DNA from: Rotaria sp. Silwood1
Taxonomy: Eukaryota > Rotifera > Eurotatoria > Philodinida > Philodinidae
Reading direction: 5' to 3'
DNA length: 64,000 bases
Assembly: GCA_905250075.1 (NCBI GenBank)
Contig: CAJNOP010000328.1
Span: 1-64,000, forward strand
Shown: one piece after another, positions 33,854 to 45,834 of the stretch
Position numbering within the stretch: position 1 is the stretch's first letter
How the letters are laid out: each line of letters opens with the position of its first letter
Notes under the pieces: generated by a model
What the model saw: the letters and a program-made list of their open reading frames with translations, nothing else
Database searches by the model: none
Told to the model about the DNA's origin: nothing
Program-made: the position numbers and the translations under genes

Positions 33854-36800
33854 ATGAAGGTAGTTAAAAATACAAGTACAGGAGATAAAACAAATTATAA
33901 TTATTCTAAACCAACACCTCCACCATCAGTTCCAATTGATGATCAACTTGATGATATAGATGATGATTGGAAAATGTCAAAAGGAAAACGTTTACAACAA
34001 AAATTTATTGAAAATAATCAAACAATAAAAAGAATTGTATCACCAACTTATGAAATGCAAACAACTGAAGATAATAATAATGAAATATTACCTATTAAAC
34101 CACCACAAATTATACAACAACAAACACGAACATTAGCACAAATAAGAGAACAACTTGCATTAAAACGAAAAGGTTTATTTTTCTTTTTCTTTTTTGTTTA
34201 AGATTGTTTATAAAAAAAAAAAAAAATATTTTTATTTTTTTAATTTATATTTAGCATCAGCTGCAGCAGCTTCAAATTCATCAATGATGACAAGTATGTT
34301 TATTAAAAGCTAGATTTTGAATATTTTCTTTTTTTTTTTTTTTCAGTTAATCCATCTTCTAATTCAATGATTAATATTATTAAATCAGAAATCAAAACAC
34401 AAAATGAATCTAGTGAACGAACAATGTATGTTTATTATTAATCAAAAGAAATTTGATATTTTATACTAATGAGAGAGAACTTCTTCCGATTTCAATAATA
34501 TTTCTCTAGAGAAGTCAGATTTTTTAGAAAGTCTGGAAAAGACTTTATTCTAAATAGAAGTTTACTTACGGTTAGTTGAGTTCGCTATATGTGTAAAATT
34601 TTAGATCACAATACAAAGAGTTTTTATATGTCGTATCTATAGAGAAAACAATCAGATTGAATATGAGCGTAATAAGTTTCTATTCAATTTTCTGAAAATG
34701 ATCTTAAAGTAAATAATCGTTCATAATAACGTTTTAAAAAGTTCTCATATTGATTTTGTTGATGAATAATAAGAAATTTGATTATATTAGTATTAATATT
34801 TGCGTCTAGTTCACACTATTATCTATCTATAGCTATCATATGTTGAACAATACTTATTAACAAAAATTTTGTTATTATGAAAATCTACAATAGTATGGTA
34901 CGAGAATAATATTTTATCAATGATGATTCGAAATGTTTATAATATAGCTATTGAAAATCAAATAAGTGTCGATAATCGATGGTAAGTTAGCCAATAGAAA
35001 ATACGACTGGTTTTTTTTTAAATGTACAGTATATAGTATTTGTACATGATCAATTAAATATGATTAATGTCTATTTTATATAAATAATATATTCGCTAAT
35101 ATCAATTCAACATCATATTGTTTACATCTAGAAAATATATAGTTGTCTGTTTTTAACTTGACGAACTTATTCTGAAAAATCGTAGTGCATGATAGACTAA
35201 AAGTTTTGTTATATATCCGGAAATAGAGAAAGACTTACGAACTCAAAAAAAAAAGGTTACATTCAGATTATAGAAATTAACACTTGTCGATTTAAGATAG
35301 TAATGAATCAAGTCAATGTTTGAAATTTTCAAGACTCACTAGATCTATGTACAGGTTAGCGGCGTGCCTGTGCATTCTCCTCATTAACAAAAAAAAACAT
35401 CTGTGGATAAAGAACCTTTCCGGTAAACAAAAGGTTACTTCCTAGAGGTGTTGTATCTTCGTTGGAAAATTCCTGGCTATACATCTCTGCTATAGATTGA
35501 ATTGTAGGTCGGAATTTCATCATTTAATTTTCCTATAAAATGTGAGTAAAACGATCATAACTTGGCTTACATGGGCACAAACTTTTGGAGAAATCTTCTA
35601 GTCTTACCAAGATTTCCCTGTAGGTCCAATATGAGTGAAAATGGCGAATTTCAATTGAGGTGGTTTTCTTCTTAGACTATGCAAACGTTGAAGTCACCAT
35701 GGAATAAAAAATTTCAATCTTTATCAGCTTACAGAATACTACATCCCAAATAAAAAAAAACATCTTATAAAATATAAAAGGACTTTTATCTATCTATGAG
35801 ACTGAAGTCTTTGTTTAGAATGTATCTCAATTGTTTTCATTAATTTATTTCAATAAAATTCTCTTTGATATAGACAACCACCCCTTATTTTTATTATTAA
35901 AATTTGTCTTAACAAAACGGTACTTGATATTATAGAAAGTTTTCTAAGGAAATTTGATATATTAACTATTAAATGAAATAATCTACCTATTGAAATCTTA
36001 ATAAGGATATTTAATCCTTTTCTAATAAGGAACTGATTTGAAAGCATACAAAGTAAATCTTTTTTGAAGAAGATGAGAAACTAAAACATACTACAATAAT
36101 ATTCTTGTTTTCTAATAAATATATATTTGATAAAAATCTCAAAATATTTTCTTTCATTAGTAGATCTTCATCTAAAACTATTAATTCATCAATAGAACAA
36201 GTTGATACAATCCTACCTTCATCTTTGTTCATCAATCAATCGTCAAATGATTCTCTTCTTTTGGTATGTCTTAATAAGATTTCTTTCTTTGTTTTTCTCT
36301 TTCGAATATATATATACGTATGTGATGTGATATTTTTTTCTTCTTATCGACAAGTTTACATGCAAACTCGTTTTTTTGTTGTCTTAAATGCTGCACCACC
36401 ATACGATACAAAATACTTTTCTCTTTTGTTCTTCTATTTCTTCTTTTTTTCACTCTATCGACAAACCATCCAGCAAAATTTGTTTCATTTTGACGCTTAC
36501 TTACTCGTTTTTCTTCATTATTGTCGGTTTCTTTTTGCTTTGCTTTACTAAGAACACGGCAAAATGTCTGATCGGTTATGTTATTCGTTCCTTCTTCTTC
36601 TTTTTCTTTTTACTCTTCATCGTTCCATTACCATCATTTTTAGTCGAAGCAGCTCTATATTTTTATACACGCAAAAGCAACAAGTCAAAACACATCAATG
36701 ATGAGGATAATAATCATAGTGTATATGAATGTGTGTTCGAGAGAAGAGACAGAAAAGAAATCACTCACAAATACTCTTTTTTTTTAAGAGAAGAAAAAAA

Positions 36801-39800
36801 AAAAAAAAAAAAAAAAAAAAATGAATATTGCTGCATGATGCACCGACAGGCAGCACTAGCTCTAGTGCTCAGGAAGAAGAAAAAAATATACGCATTTCTT
36901 CTTTTGTCTCCAATTTCAAGACACATCGTCGTCGGCATCGTAATTCTTGTGTTATTGTTCCAGTCGCTACTAGTTCAAATAATATATTCATTCGCATCTA
37001 TTTTGCTATCGTCATTGACACTCTTTTTTTTTTTTTCTTCAAGTGCCAGTGTACTAGTCAAAGAATCAGAAGAAGAAGAAGAAAAATTGAACACTGAACT
37101 TAATCATGAGTAGTATGTTTGTGTTCTCTCTCTCTCTCTCCGCTCCCTTTTTCTTGTCAAATCATATTTCGTCGACATCGACGATCTAACAGCTAAGAGT
37201 ATATACACATACATGTAGACCATAGAGAAATGTTAAACTGTGTTTAATCGTTGCAACAAAAAGACGACGACGAACTATGGTATGTGTTCTGCTGACATTG
37301 AGAAAGGAAGATGGGACGAGAAATACAAGAAGAAGAACAGAAAAAAAAAATAGAATAGAACTGAATGTGATTCGAATGAACTCATAAAATATAACGAGAA
37401 AAACAAAACAAAAAAAAAAAAAAAAGAAAGAAATTGATGATCGATCATATATATTTGCTTGTTCTTCCTGTGCCTGTCTCTCTTTTCTTTAAATACATTG
37501 AAGAAAAAAAAAAAAAAAAAACGACACTATATATATATATATTGATTTCAATATAACGTATTTATTATATTTTTCTTTCTCTCTCTCTCTATCTATATAG
37601 AATACGACTAATAATAATCATAATAACAACAACAATAATAATTCAGTAACACAATTTTTATTTGACGATTTTTCTGAAACATTCGATCCATTTACTGCAT
37701 CAATGATTGATAATATTAGTGAATCAACAACAAATAATCATCATCAAAGAAATACTCAAATTGAACAAGAACAATCAAAAATAAATTCAAATAGTCAAAT
37801 TACACTTGATTTTAATAGTATACTACAAGAATTAAAATCAGTTGGTGAAGCACATCAACCAGAACAACAAACAACAATGATTGTTGAAAATATTACAGCT
37901 AATATTAAACAACAATCACAAATAGATACAAATTCAAATAATACAGGTATATATATGAACATGAAAAAATGTTAATCTAATAAGTTTAGTAAAAAGAAGA
38001 AGAAATAATATCGAGATCGGAAGGAAGGAAATGAAGAGTAATTAATCTTTTCTTTTTCTTTTTTTAAATAGAGAATAAAATAAATAAATCAATCATTCAT
38101 AAATTAATGAGATCAAATGACGGAAAAAAGTCTGTACAGGTGACAGGAGACATGTATTAACGTTTTCTATATTGAGTTCGATAATATTACTTACGAAAAT
38201 GAAGATATAAAAAAAAACTCGATAAATGTACGACAAGTCTATAGTGATTACCACTTTTATATCAAGAGATATCTCGAATTGAGAAGGATGAGCAGAAAAA
38301 AGAACAATAAGACACTTGACAGAAAATGAAAGTTTTTCAAGATTGAGGATTCTTCGCTCGGAAAATGCTCCCCGAGGGAATCTTATGTCTAATACCAGAA
38401 AATTGATTATTTTAAATTCCAATTCCGAAACGTTACCTAACGATAGCCTATACTTTCAGAGATATAAATGTGTCCTATCATGAATTATATCTAATTTGAG
38501 AATACAACAAGTGAATTAGTAGATTTTAGTTGTTAGATAGAAAAAACAAAAAAATGTTTAAGTTTTCAAATATTGTTATACATACAAGATCTTGTCATGT
38601 GAAAAGATTCTATTAAATTAGTATCATTAAAAAACTCACAAAAATCAACGAATATAAGAGAAGTCTTATGTAGATCTGTAGGAAATTTATATCCTCGTCT
38701 CAATTCATATGTCATACAATTTTCTGACGTACCTAATAAACTTTTTCTATTAATATATAAACTAATGAGAATCGTATTCTTGCTTTAATTATCAAAACAT
38801 TAGATTATAGATTTATTTTATGGTTGATTAACCATGTATTGATAATTAGTTTTTATTCGTACACAATAGTCTTAATCTAAAAGTTCGGTTATTTATTAAA
38901 ACAAGTAAAACAAAAAAAAAAACTTCGCTTTTTTTTTCTATATTAAAAATTTACTATACAAAAAAAAAAAAAAAATCGATAAACATCATGCAATTCAGTA
39001 TTTCTTTTTTTTTTTTGTTTTCTTCATTTTTAGTATCGTCAGTCAAATATGAACCATCATCAGATGATCTTTTTGCATTTCTTTCATCAGATTCAACTCT
39101 ATCATTACCAAGCATAAATACAATGATGCTTTCAACAATTCCTACATCAACTATAACAAATTCACCTGTTCGTACACCGAAAAAAAAAGTAACTAAAGGA
39201 GATAATTTATCACCTAAAATAAAAAAAGAACCTAGTGGAATAATTAAAGCTAAAACAATTAAAAAAAATAAAAAAGAAACAACACTTAATGGTGAATCAT
39301 TACAACAAATCTTAATTAAAACTAATGGTGAATTTATTGAACCAATGCATATTGTTCTTGCATCACCTGTTAAACCTCAACAATCAACAACATCATATTC
39401 TCCTATAGCACCAGCAACAAATAAAAAAAATACTAATGAATCAACAACTAGTTGGATGACAACAAATATTTCTCAAACAACAAAAAATGCACAAGCACTT
39501 GCATTAAAAGCTGTTGCAAGAAATCAAGTAGCAAAGATTAATCAACAACAACAACAGCAACAGCAACAACAAGCAATGGATACTGGTAAAATAAAATTTT
39601 TTTATTGTATCAAATCATAACAGACACATATTCGGTTATTTCAGACAAAACGGAATCTACTCATTTTTATTTGCCTCAATAAGTTGCTTCTTTTACAATT
39701 GACTATTAATTAAAACGTTATTAGAAAATATTTGTCTAATCATACAAGAAAAAAATTTGAAAAATTCAGGATAAATTCTACGAAAGAACAATATCTATGA

Positions 39801-40487
39801 AAAGAAATTCACATCGTGTTTCACTTTTTCTTATCTCATAGGAATTTCACTGATAGCATCTTTCTTTTCTTATTTGAAAGATTAATTTCTTTACAAGATC
39901 TTTGTTACATATACTATTTCGAAAATTTCATTATCATAGGTAATTATGATTCATCACGTCCAACCTTACTTGTAACACGTACAGATTCTTCAACACAACA
40001 ACAAACATTACAAGCTCGTGTAAATGCTTTTGTAGTCAATGTACCTCAACAACAATCTACTAAATTCATTCCTGGAACTAGTACAACATTAACACCACAA
40101 CAACATGTATTTTTACAACAAATTATGCGTTCTGATTCTTCAACAACAGTTTCAGAATCAGCAGCAACAACAACACCTATAGGAAATCTTGTTCAACAAC
40201 AACAACCTATATCTACAACTGTTCGTGTACCAACAACAACATCAACGACAACATTTATTTCTCAACAACAAGTTCAACAATTATCAAATAGTAATGATTC
40301 AATACGAAAACAACAATTATTTGATGCACTTTCAACATCATTAGCAACAAGTCGTACAACAAATTATAAATGTACATGTGAATGTAAACCATTAATTGCT
40401 TGTAAAAAATGTGGTGCTTATTGTCATGATGATTGTATAGGACAAACAAAATTATGTGGTAATTGTCTTGTTATAGCTCCTTGTTAA
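33854..40487 (+). CDS. Asx: Asx/ASXL-like Polycomb cofactor with C-terminal PHD finger, seven exons
   Basis: Exons 33854-34172, 34255-34293, 34347-34425, 36161-36263, 37601-37946, 39034-39585 and 39940-40487 join in consistent phases (all GT-AG) into 661 residues. The decisive part is the C-terminus: [20 protein letters not shown] followed by [14 protein letters not shown] matches the terminal PHD finger of Additional sex combs/ASXL (CGAFCHDDCIGPSKLC in the animal family). A second family signature near residue 95, [10 protein letters not shown] plus an Ala-rich stretch across exon 2, resembles the ASXL RTLADIKAK segment. The middle is Ser/Thr/Gln/Asn-rich with a polyQ run (about residue 470) and is presumably disordered. 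ASXL proteins work in the nucleus with BAP1/Calypso (PR-DUB) on histone H2A ubiquitin. No HARE-HTH or DEUBAD domain is visible upstream, so the start may be incomplete or the protein shortened. Introns 3 and 4 are long (1735 and 1337 bp) and could hold a further exon. Confidence 0.8.
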
Positions 40488-42961
40488 AAATATTCATGTT
40501 TGATTGTCTTTTTTTGTTCTTATTATTTATCTGATTGAGTCTAGTCATCGAAGAAAGATCATCATTATTTTTTAGCAATAGTTTAAATGTATATTAATGA
40601 ATTATGTATCTCCTTTTTTTTTTGTTTCGTAAAAAGAAAAAAATCTTCTTTGGATTTCTTTTTCTAATTTTGATTATTATATATGAGCACGAATTAAAGA
40701 ATGTGCTTGAAATATAATATTTAAAAAAACAAAAATTCTATGACTTCCTGCATTACTAATGAATTGAATTTAGTTTTTTTCTTTTCGTCGGTCAATACAA
40801 GACATTCGACAGAATTTTAATTTAACATTTTTCTTTGAACAAATCAAGATATTCATATGAATCTTTTTAAACATACTATCCGTTGAAATGTAAAAAAAGA
40901 AGTGGACAAAATTCATATATATATACACTGCTTGCGTGATAATAGTAATCATATAATTTCTTTGAAAAGTTAAAGATGTATTTACATTTCTTTTTCAAAA
41001 ATTATTATATTCGATATCAATATACGTGAATCTTTCTATCAGGAGTATTTAAAGCTCGAATGAATCGAAGTTCACTATGCAGCAAAAGACGAAAATAAAT
41101 AGATTACTGGAAACAAAATGAATTTGTGTATGTTCGAACTTTGATAATTAGAACTCTTTATATTATTATTAAAGATAATATACAGATCCTATTGGAATAT
41201 TGTTGTCATTGTAAACAAGATTTTATTTTGTTCAAGTATCAATGAACATTAATATGAAAAAAAATTGATTGTATGACGTATGTGAAGATGAATGCATTTA
41301 AATATTTATGAAGTCTTTGTATTTTTGCATACAAGAGAATCGAATTTTTTTCTTGTATGTTGGACAAGTTTTTTTCTTGGTTTTGTTGATGTTTCTTTAT
41401 AACTATCTTGCAACATTCTTCAAGACAAATGATCCTAAGAAAAAAAAAAAACAATATTCTTTTATTTTTATTTTTTTCATTTTATTTGATGATTTAATTA
41501 ATTGAATGTTTTATAAAAATAAATAAATTTGTCTTTGTTTTTACAATTGAATTCATAGAGAGTGATAGACATGAGTATATAACAGTTTGTATATATCAAA
41601 TGGACAATAACAAATTGTTTATGTCAAAGTTGCTCAAATGATAATTGATTCAAATTTGTTTTTTGTATTGAGCTATATGACCGAAAGACAACACAGGGAC
41701 GACCTGACCTAGAGGGTGTGGCATTCATCAATCAAGAAGCATTTTTTATTATTTCTTAGTGAAGTCGAAAATTTTTTATGCGTTCTCTTATACCAAAAAA
41801 AATCTATACAACTCTCCTTTTGCCAATATTCGCTGTCTCGGATAAGTCCTGCAAGGAGATAAGAGAGTTTAATTATATGCATTAATATCATACATTGACA
41901 GCAAACACATTATATGAGAAACATAGAAAAAGAAAAAGGTTTTATTATTTTAAGTTTCAATAACAATAGGTAATCGAGTTCTGAATCAGTACCTATTAGA
42001 ATTTATACTTGAAACAAATGACATTATTGTTATATAGTAAATACTTCGAATCGAAACTCATCATACTGAAATTCTCTAGAATGATCTTCTTAGATGTTGT
42101 TTTTAAATAATGGATTAAATCTCTTGTTTTATAAAACCTTGAATAAGGGAATGTTTTGTTTTGTGTAAAATAAGAGTATATGATTCTTTTTTTTTTCTTT
42201 TGTCACTTTTTATTCTAAAATAAATTGAATTTTTTTTTTCTTCTTTATTAAAACAATTAAAAAAATTTCAATCTATGTAAATGTAAATGTATTCTATAAA
42301 ATAATTAGTTTTTCTTTTTTTTTGCTTCTTCATCCTAAGCAACTTGTAAACAATCTCAACTATCATCATTAATATGCAACTTATTAAAAATAGTAACATA
42401 ATTTCATTATTATTTGATTATGATGAAATGTCTACTACTTTATTTTACTACGCATGACATATCTTTCTTGGTAAACTTATTATTATCATACATGAATTAG
42501 TTTTCAAATTGATATATGATTTGATTAGTTTTAAATTATCTAAAAAAGAATATGAAAAGTCTGCTACAATGTATCTACAATCATAAGAATTATGAATGAA
42601 AATAATTTTTGGTCTTGATGAGTTAGATAGCCTTGATGTAATAATACAAGAAAAAAAAAATGACTAGGGATTCTTTTATTTATTTTTTTTCTTACTTTTA
42701 ATACATTATTGATATGAAAATTTAAATTATAAATAAAAGTTGAACAAGCCGAATAATCAGAAAAAAAAAAAGTTTTATAATGAAAAAAAAAAAAAAAGTG
42801 AGAGACGAACAAAAGAAAAAGTAGATTATATATTTCATCTTATTTGTTTTCTTTTTCTTCTCTTGTGCGACAAAATCAAAATATATTTGCGTACAATCAA
42901 ATTTTACTGGAATATATTGAAAAAAAAAGAAGCATTTTATATTTTTAACATTGAAAAAAAA
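40488..42961. other. AT-rich intergenic stretch between Asx-like and unknown gene
   Basis: No supportable coding region or structured repeat. Only homopolymer and A/T-rich low complexity is seen. Confidence 0.4.
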
Positions 42962-43777
42962 ATGTCAAAAAAAGAAAAAACTACAAGTCTTCCTGTTCAT
43001 CGAGTTGATCTATCATTACCAGTTGTTCAAACAGATTCATATGAAATTTTTTATACAATACCTTCACAACAAAATTTACGTACAATATCATCTCGAAAAC
43101 CACTTGTTGATAATAATAAAAAATCTACAGATCAAACAGCAAGATTTCGATCTTCATCTCGTCTTAAACATCTTATCGGTCCTGTATTTGTTAATGTACT
43201 TGTTGATACAAATACAATGACAGCTGAATCAATTTCTGCCATACCTGATACTGTATCAAATCCATTGATAAATTCTAGTTATTCAAATCGAGCATTGAAA
43301 ACTTTACCAACAATAAATAAAAATTCGAAACAAAAAAATATTAAAGATGATGGTGAACGATCTCGAACATCATCAGGTGATAGACTTCTTTATGAATCAT
43401 TTGGATCATTTGATTATTTTAATATAAATAAAGTTAAATCTAATAATATGTGGCAAAATCTTCATCATCCACAATTGACATCAACTAAAGCTTTACATTT
43501 ACGAACATCATCAAAACATAAATTAACTTCAAATGAAATACAATTAAAAGTATCAAATGCAACATCATTAGATAATCTTTCACAAGAATCAACTGCATCA
43601 CTAAATGGTAACATATATGAACAAGTTGAACAATTAACAAAAAATTATTTTCCAATGATACAACAAATTCGTCATAGTTGCCAATGTCCAGAAGTAATTA
43701 ATAATCGAACGCATTTTCATCGTGAACAAAGTCGAGATTTTAGGCCAATATTATCGCGAACACGTGTAGTTCGATAA
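42962..43777 (+). CDS. Unknown protein, mostly disordered (271 aa)
   Basis: The frame is open from 42740, but the segment before 42962 is poly-Lys/Phe low complexity from A-runs, so the ATG at 42962 (MSKKEKTTSLPVHRVDLSLP) is chosen. The codon choice (A/T-ending, as in the neighbouring core genes) and the long open frame support coding. The N-terminal 40 residues and the C-terminal part (YEQVEQLTKNYFPMIQQIRH, then SCQCPEV) look better ordered than the Ser/Asn/Thr-rich middle, which contains basic stretches (RFRSSSRLKHL). No domain, signal peptide or membrane segment is recognised. It may be a single exon, or an upstream exon may be missed. Confidence 0.6.
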   Translation: MSKKEKTTSLPVHRVDLSLPVVQTDSYEIFYTIPSQQNLRTISSRKPLVDNNKKSTDQTARFRSSSRLKHLIGPVFVNVLVDTNTMTAESISAIPDTVSNPLINSSYSNRALKTLPTINKNSKQKNIKDDGERSRTSSGDRLLYESFGSFDYFNINKVKSNNMWQNLHHPQLTSTKALHLRTSSKHKLTSNEIQLKVSNATSLDNLSQESTASLNGNIYEQVEQLTKNYFPMIQQIRHSCQCPEVINNRTHFHREQSRDFRPILSRTRVVR

Positions 43778-43994
43778 AAAAAAACAAGATTGCCCTTTTT
43801 TTTCTGAATCTATGATGCTCATAGAAATTCTTATTCATACATATATTCTTATATGACTATTGAAACATACCTCGATTTATTTTAATAAATTCTATTTATA
43901 TTTCATAAAAAATAACATTGCAATGATTTGAATTTGACAAAAAAAGATATATTCCAACAAAATATTTTATTTAGTTGTATAGCTTTGAGGAAAC

Positions 43995-44040
43995 GATGTG
44001 GGTGTGTGTATGAGGTTTTTAATATGGATATCCACATCCT
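43995..44040. repeat. GT/AC telomere-like hairpin, copy 8
   Basis: Left arm GATGTGGGTGTGTGTATGAG and right arm ATGGATATCCACATCCTC with an 8-10 bp spacer. It is the only hairpin inside the gene-dense core. Confidence 0.6.
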
Positions 44041-44463
44041 CTGAATGAATACTTAAAAAGACAATATAGTCAAATTATAATTTTTTTAAATATAAAAGAA
44101 CAATCTAAATGCATTTCTATTATCAAGTAAACTTCAAAATACAATTGAACCATATTAACAATATCTGTAAATGAATGAGCTCAAGAGAAAGGGATCACTT
44201 ACAAATGTTCCCTCATTAGTTCCAATGATAAAAATTATTTATAAATCATAATGAGTGAGAAAATTTAGGGAAATAATGAACGATTAGTTATGATATACCT
44301 GTTTGTTCTAGGAAAGTTTTTGAGATTTACTAAATTTTTTTTTCGCCTAACACAATATAATTGAATATAAAAATATACACACAATCGACATTAAATCCTC
44401 GATTCCTACATAGTGTGAATCGATTCAGTTACATGAAAAATCTGTTTCGTCTAATCTACTTTC

Positions 44464-44534
44464 GCCGCGGTAGTATAATGGTAGTACATCCGGTTGTGGT
44501 CCGGATAACGCAGGTTCGATTCCTGCCCGTGGCA
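44464..44534 (+). tRNA. trnH-GUG: tRNA-His (anticodon GTG)
   Basis: A complete cloverleaf. Acceptor stem GCCGCGG pairs with CCGTGGC (one G-U) plus discriminator A. The D-arm is AGTATAATGGTAGTAC. The anticodon stem TCCGG/CCGGA carries loop TTGTGGT with anticodon GTG. The T-arm is GCAGG-TTCGATT-CCTGC. There is no intron. As in other eukaryotes, G-1 would be added after transcription, since no encoded G precedes the stem. The internal A box lies in the D-arm and the B box is GGTTCGATTCC at 44513-44523. Confidence 0.97.
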
Positions 44535-44540
44535 TATGAA

Positions 44541-44549
44541 TTTTTTTTT
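44541..44549 (+). terminator. RNA polymerase III terminator of tRNA-His
   Basis: A run of nine T begins 7 bp after the discriminator base, sufficient for Pol III termination. Confidence 0.85.
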
Positions 44550-44775
44550 AATATGAGCTATTGTTTACAAGGATCAAAAGGTTGTGCAATGACAACAATA
44601 GTATAATAGATATTTATAACAAAAATCATAGAATCATGTTTTCAAACTAGATGAACAAATACATCAGTATTATCATAGTTCTTTTTTTTTTCTTGGTTTT
44701 GATTCATTTTTCTTTCAACAAAAGAACAACTCACGCTATATCAACATCAAGTCTTTTTTAACTGAGTAGTGTAGT

Positions 44776-45834
44776 ACCCAGGGAAAAATTATTTTAAGGC
44801 AACCGCGGTGTCATTTGGATAACCCATGTAAACCGCGATTCATCGCGGTACATATACTCATAAGCGCGATTTTCATTATAGCGGTTATTACCGGTTTTCT
44901 AAACCGCAGTGTTCTGTATTATAACCACGGTGACTTTTCATTTTGTTTAAAAAAATCTTTATTAATTTGAAATACATCTGCTTATTATCATTTTCATATT
45001 AAAGTGATATACCAGAAGATACTTGATCTAGCACAATAGAAGTATTTCCAATTCATCTGCAAATTGTTGTCGAAGGAATTTCACAAATCGACTGATAAAA
45101 AATGCTGCAGCTTTTATTGATTTTTTTAATCTGTTTTTGTTGAGAAGTGATCATAGTCAAATCACAAAAAAACAGTATTAGTTATTCGATAAATTAATGA
45201 AAACGAATGATTGTTAATGCGGACTGTTTCAAGAGAATTCATATGGTAGAAGACTCGTTTTATTTTAAAAGCAACCCACAAAATTTTAAAAATAAAGTTC
45301 ATTGCGGTTCTATCAACGCACCACGGTGTAACTAGAAGGACAGCGATTTTCTGCGGCAAGATCGCAGAGTTCTATATCGCGGTTAGTAGCTGTTTCAGAA
45401 ACCGCGGTTTCATAAATCCACATCGTGATGTGCTACACCACTGGCAGACGCGGTTTTAAAAACCGCGGTGCATATCGAAGTGTGAAGTAATGTGTAAGGA
45501 CAATCAAGATATCGTGTCCCACTTTTTCTGCCAAATTGTTCGATCATTAAACAGATAATTCATCTGACTCTACAAAGGTACTTTGTGAAAATGGAGCTCG
45601 AGAGTCGCCTTCACAGCTCCTAGAGAGGTACCACACCTGAAACTTTCAAGTTACAAGTTATGTTCGGCATACCAGAGTCGGTTCACTCTAGTGTGTCGGA
45701 GAAATCCACGGTGTGCAACGGTATTCAAAACTGCAGTTTGAAGTGGTTTCTTAATATAACGGTAGTCTGACCATCTATGCGTTTCTTCGAACCCACTCAA
45801 AACCGCGGTTTTTTTTTGAAAATTTTTTTCCGTG
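44776..45834. mobile_element. ACCGCGGT-palindrome repeat element with ACCCAGGG end
   Basis: An element of about 1.06 kb. The left end is ACCCAGGGAAAAATTATTTT; the right end AAAATTTTTTTCCGTGAG is a weak inverted match. It contains more than ten ACCGCGGT-type palindromes, exact or one-off, in both halves (AACCGCGGTG, ACCGCGATTCATCGCGGT, AAACCGCGGTTT, TTTTAAAAACCGCGGTGC). The palindromes are clustered at 44800-44935 and 45300-45810, leaving an AT-rich centre with no palindromes. The frames on the minus strand at 45162-45845 are translations of this repeat, with no recognisable protein. Confidence 0.7.

Noticed and set aside
36388..37113. 241-codon plus-strand frame in Asx intron 4
   Set aside because: Dominated by homopolymer-derived Phe and Lys runs. 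Only a small part (see the extra-exon finding), read in a different frame, has any protein character.
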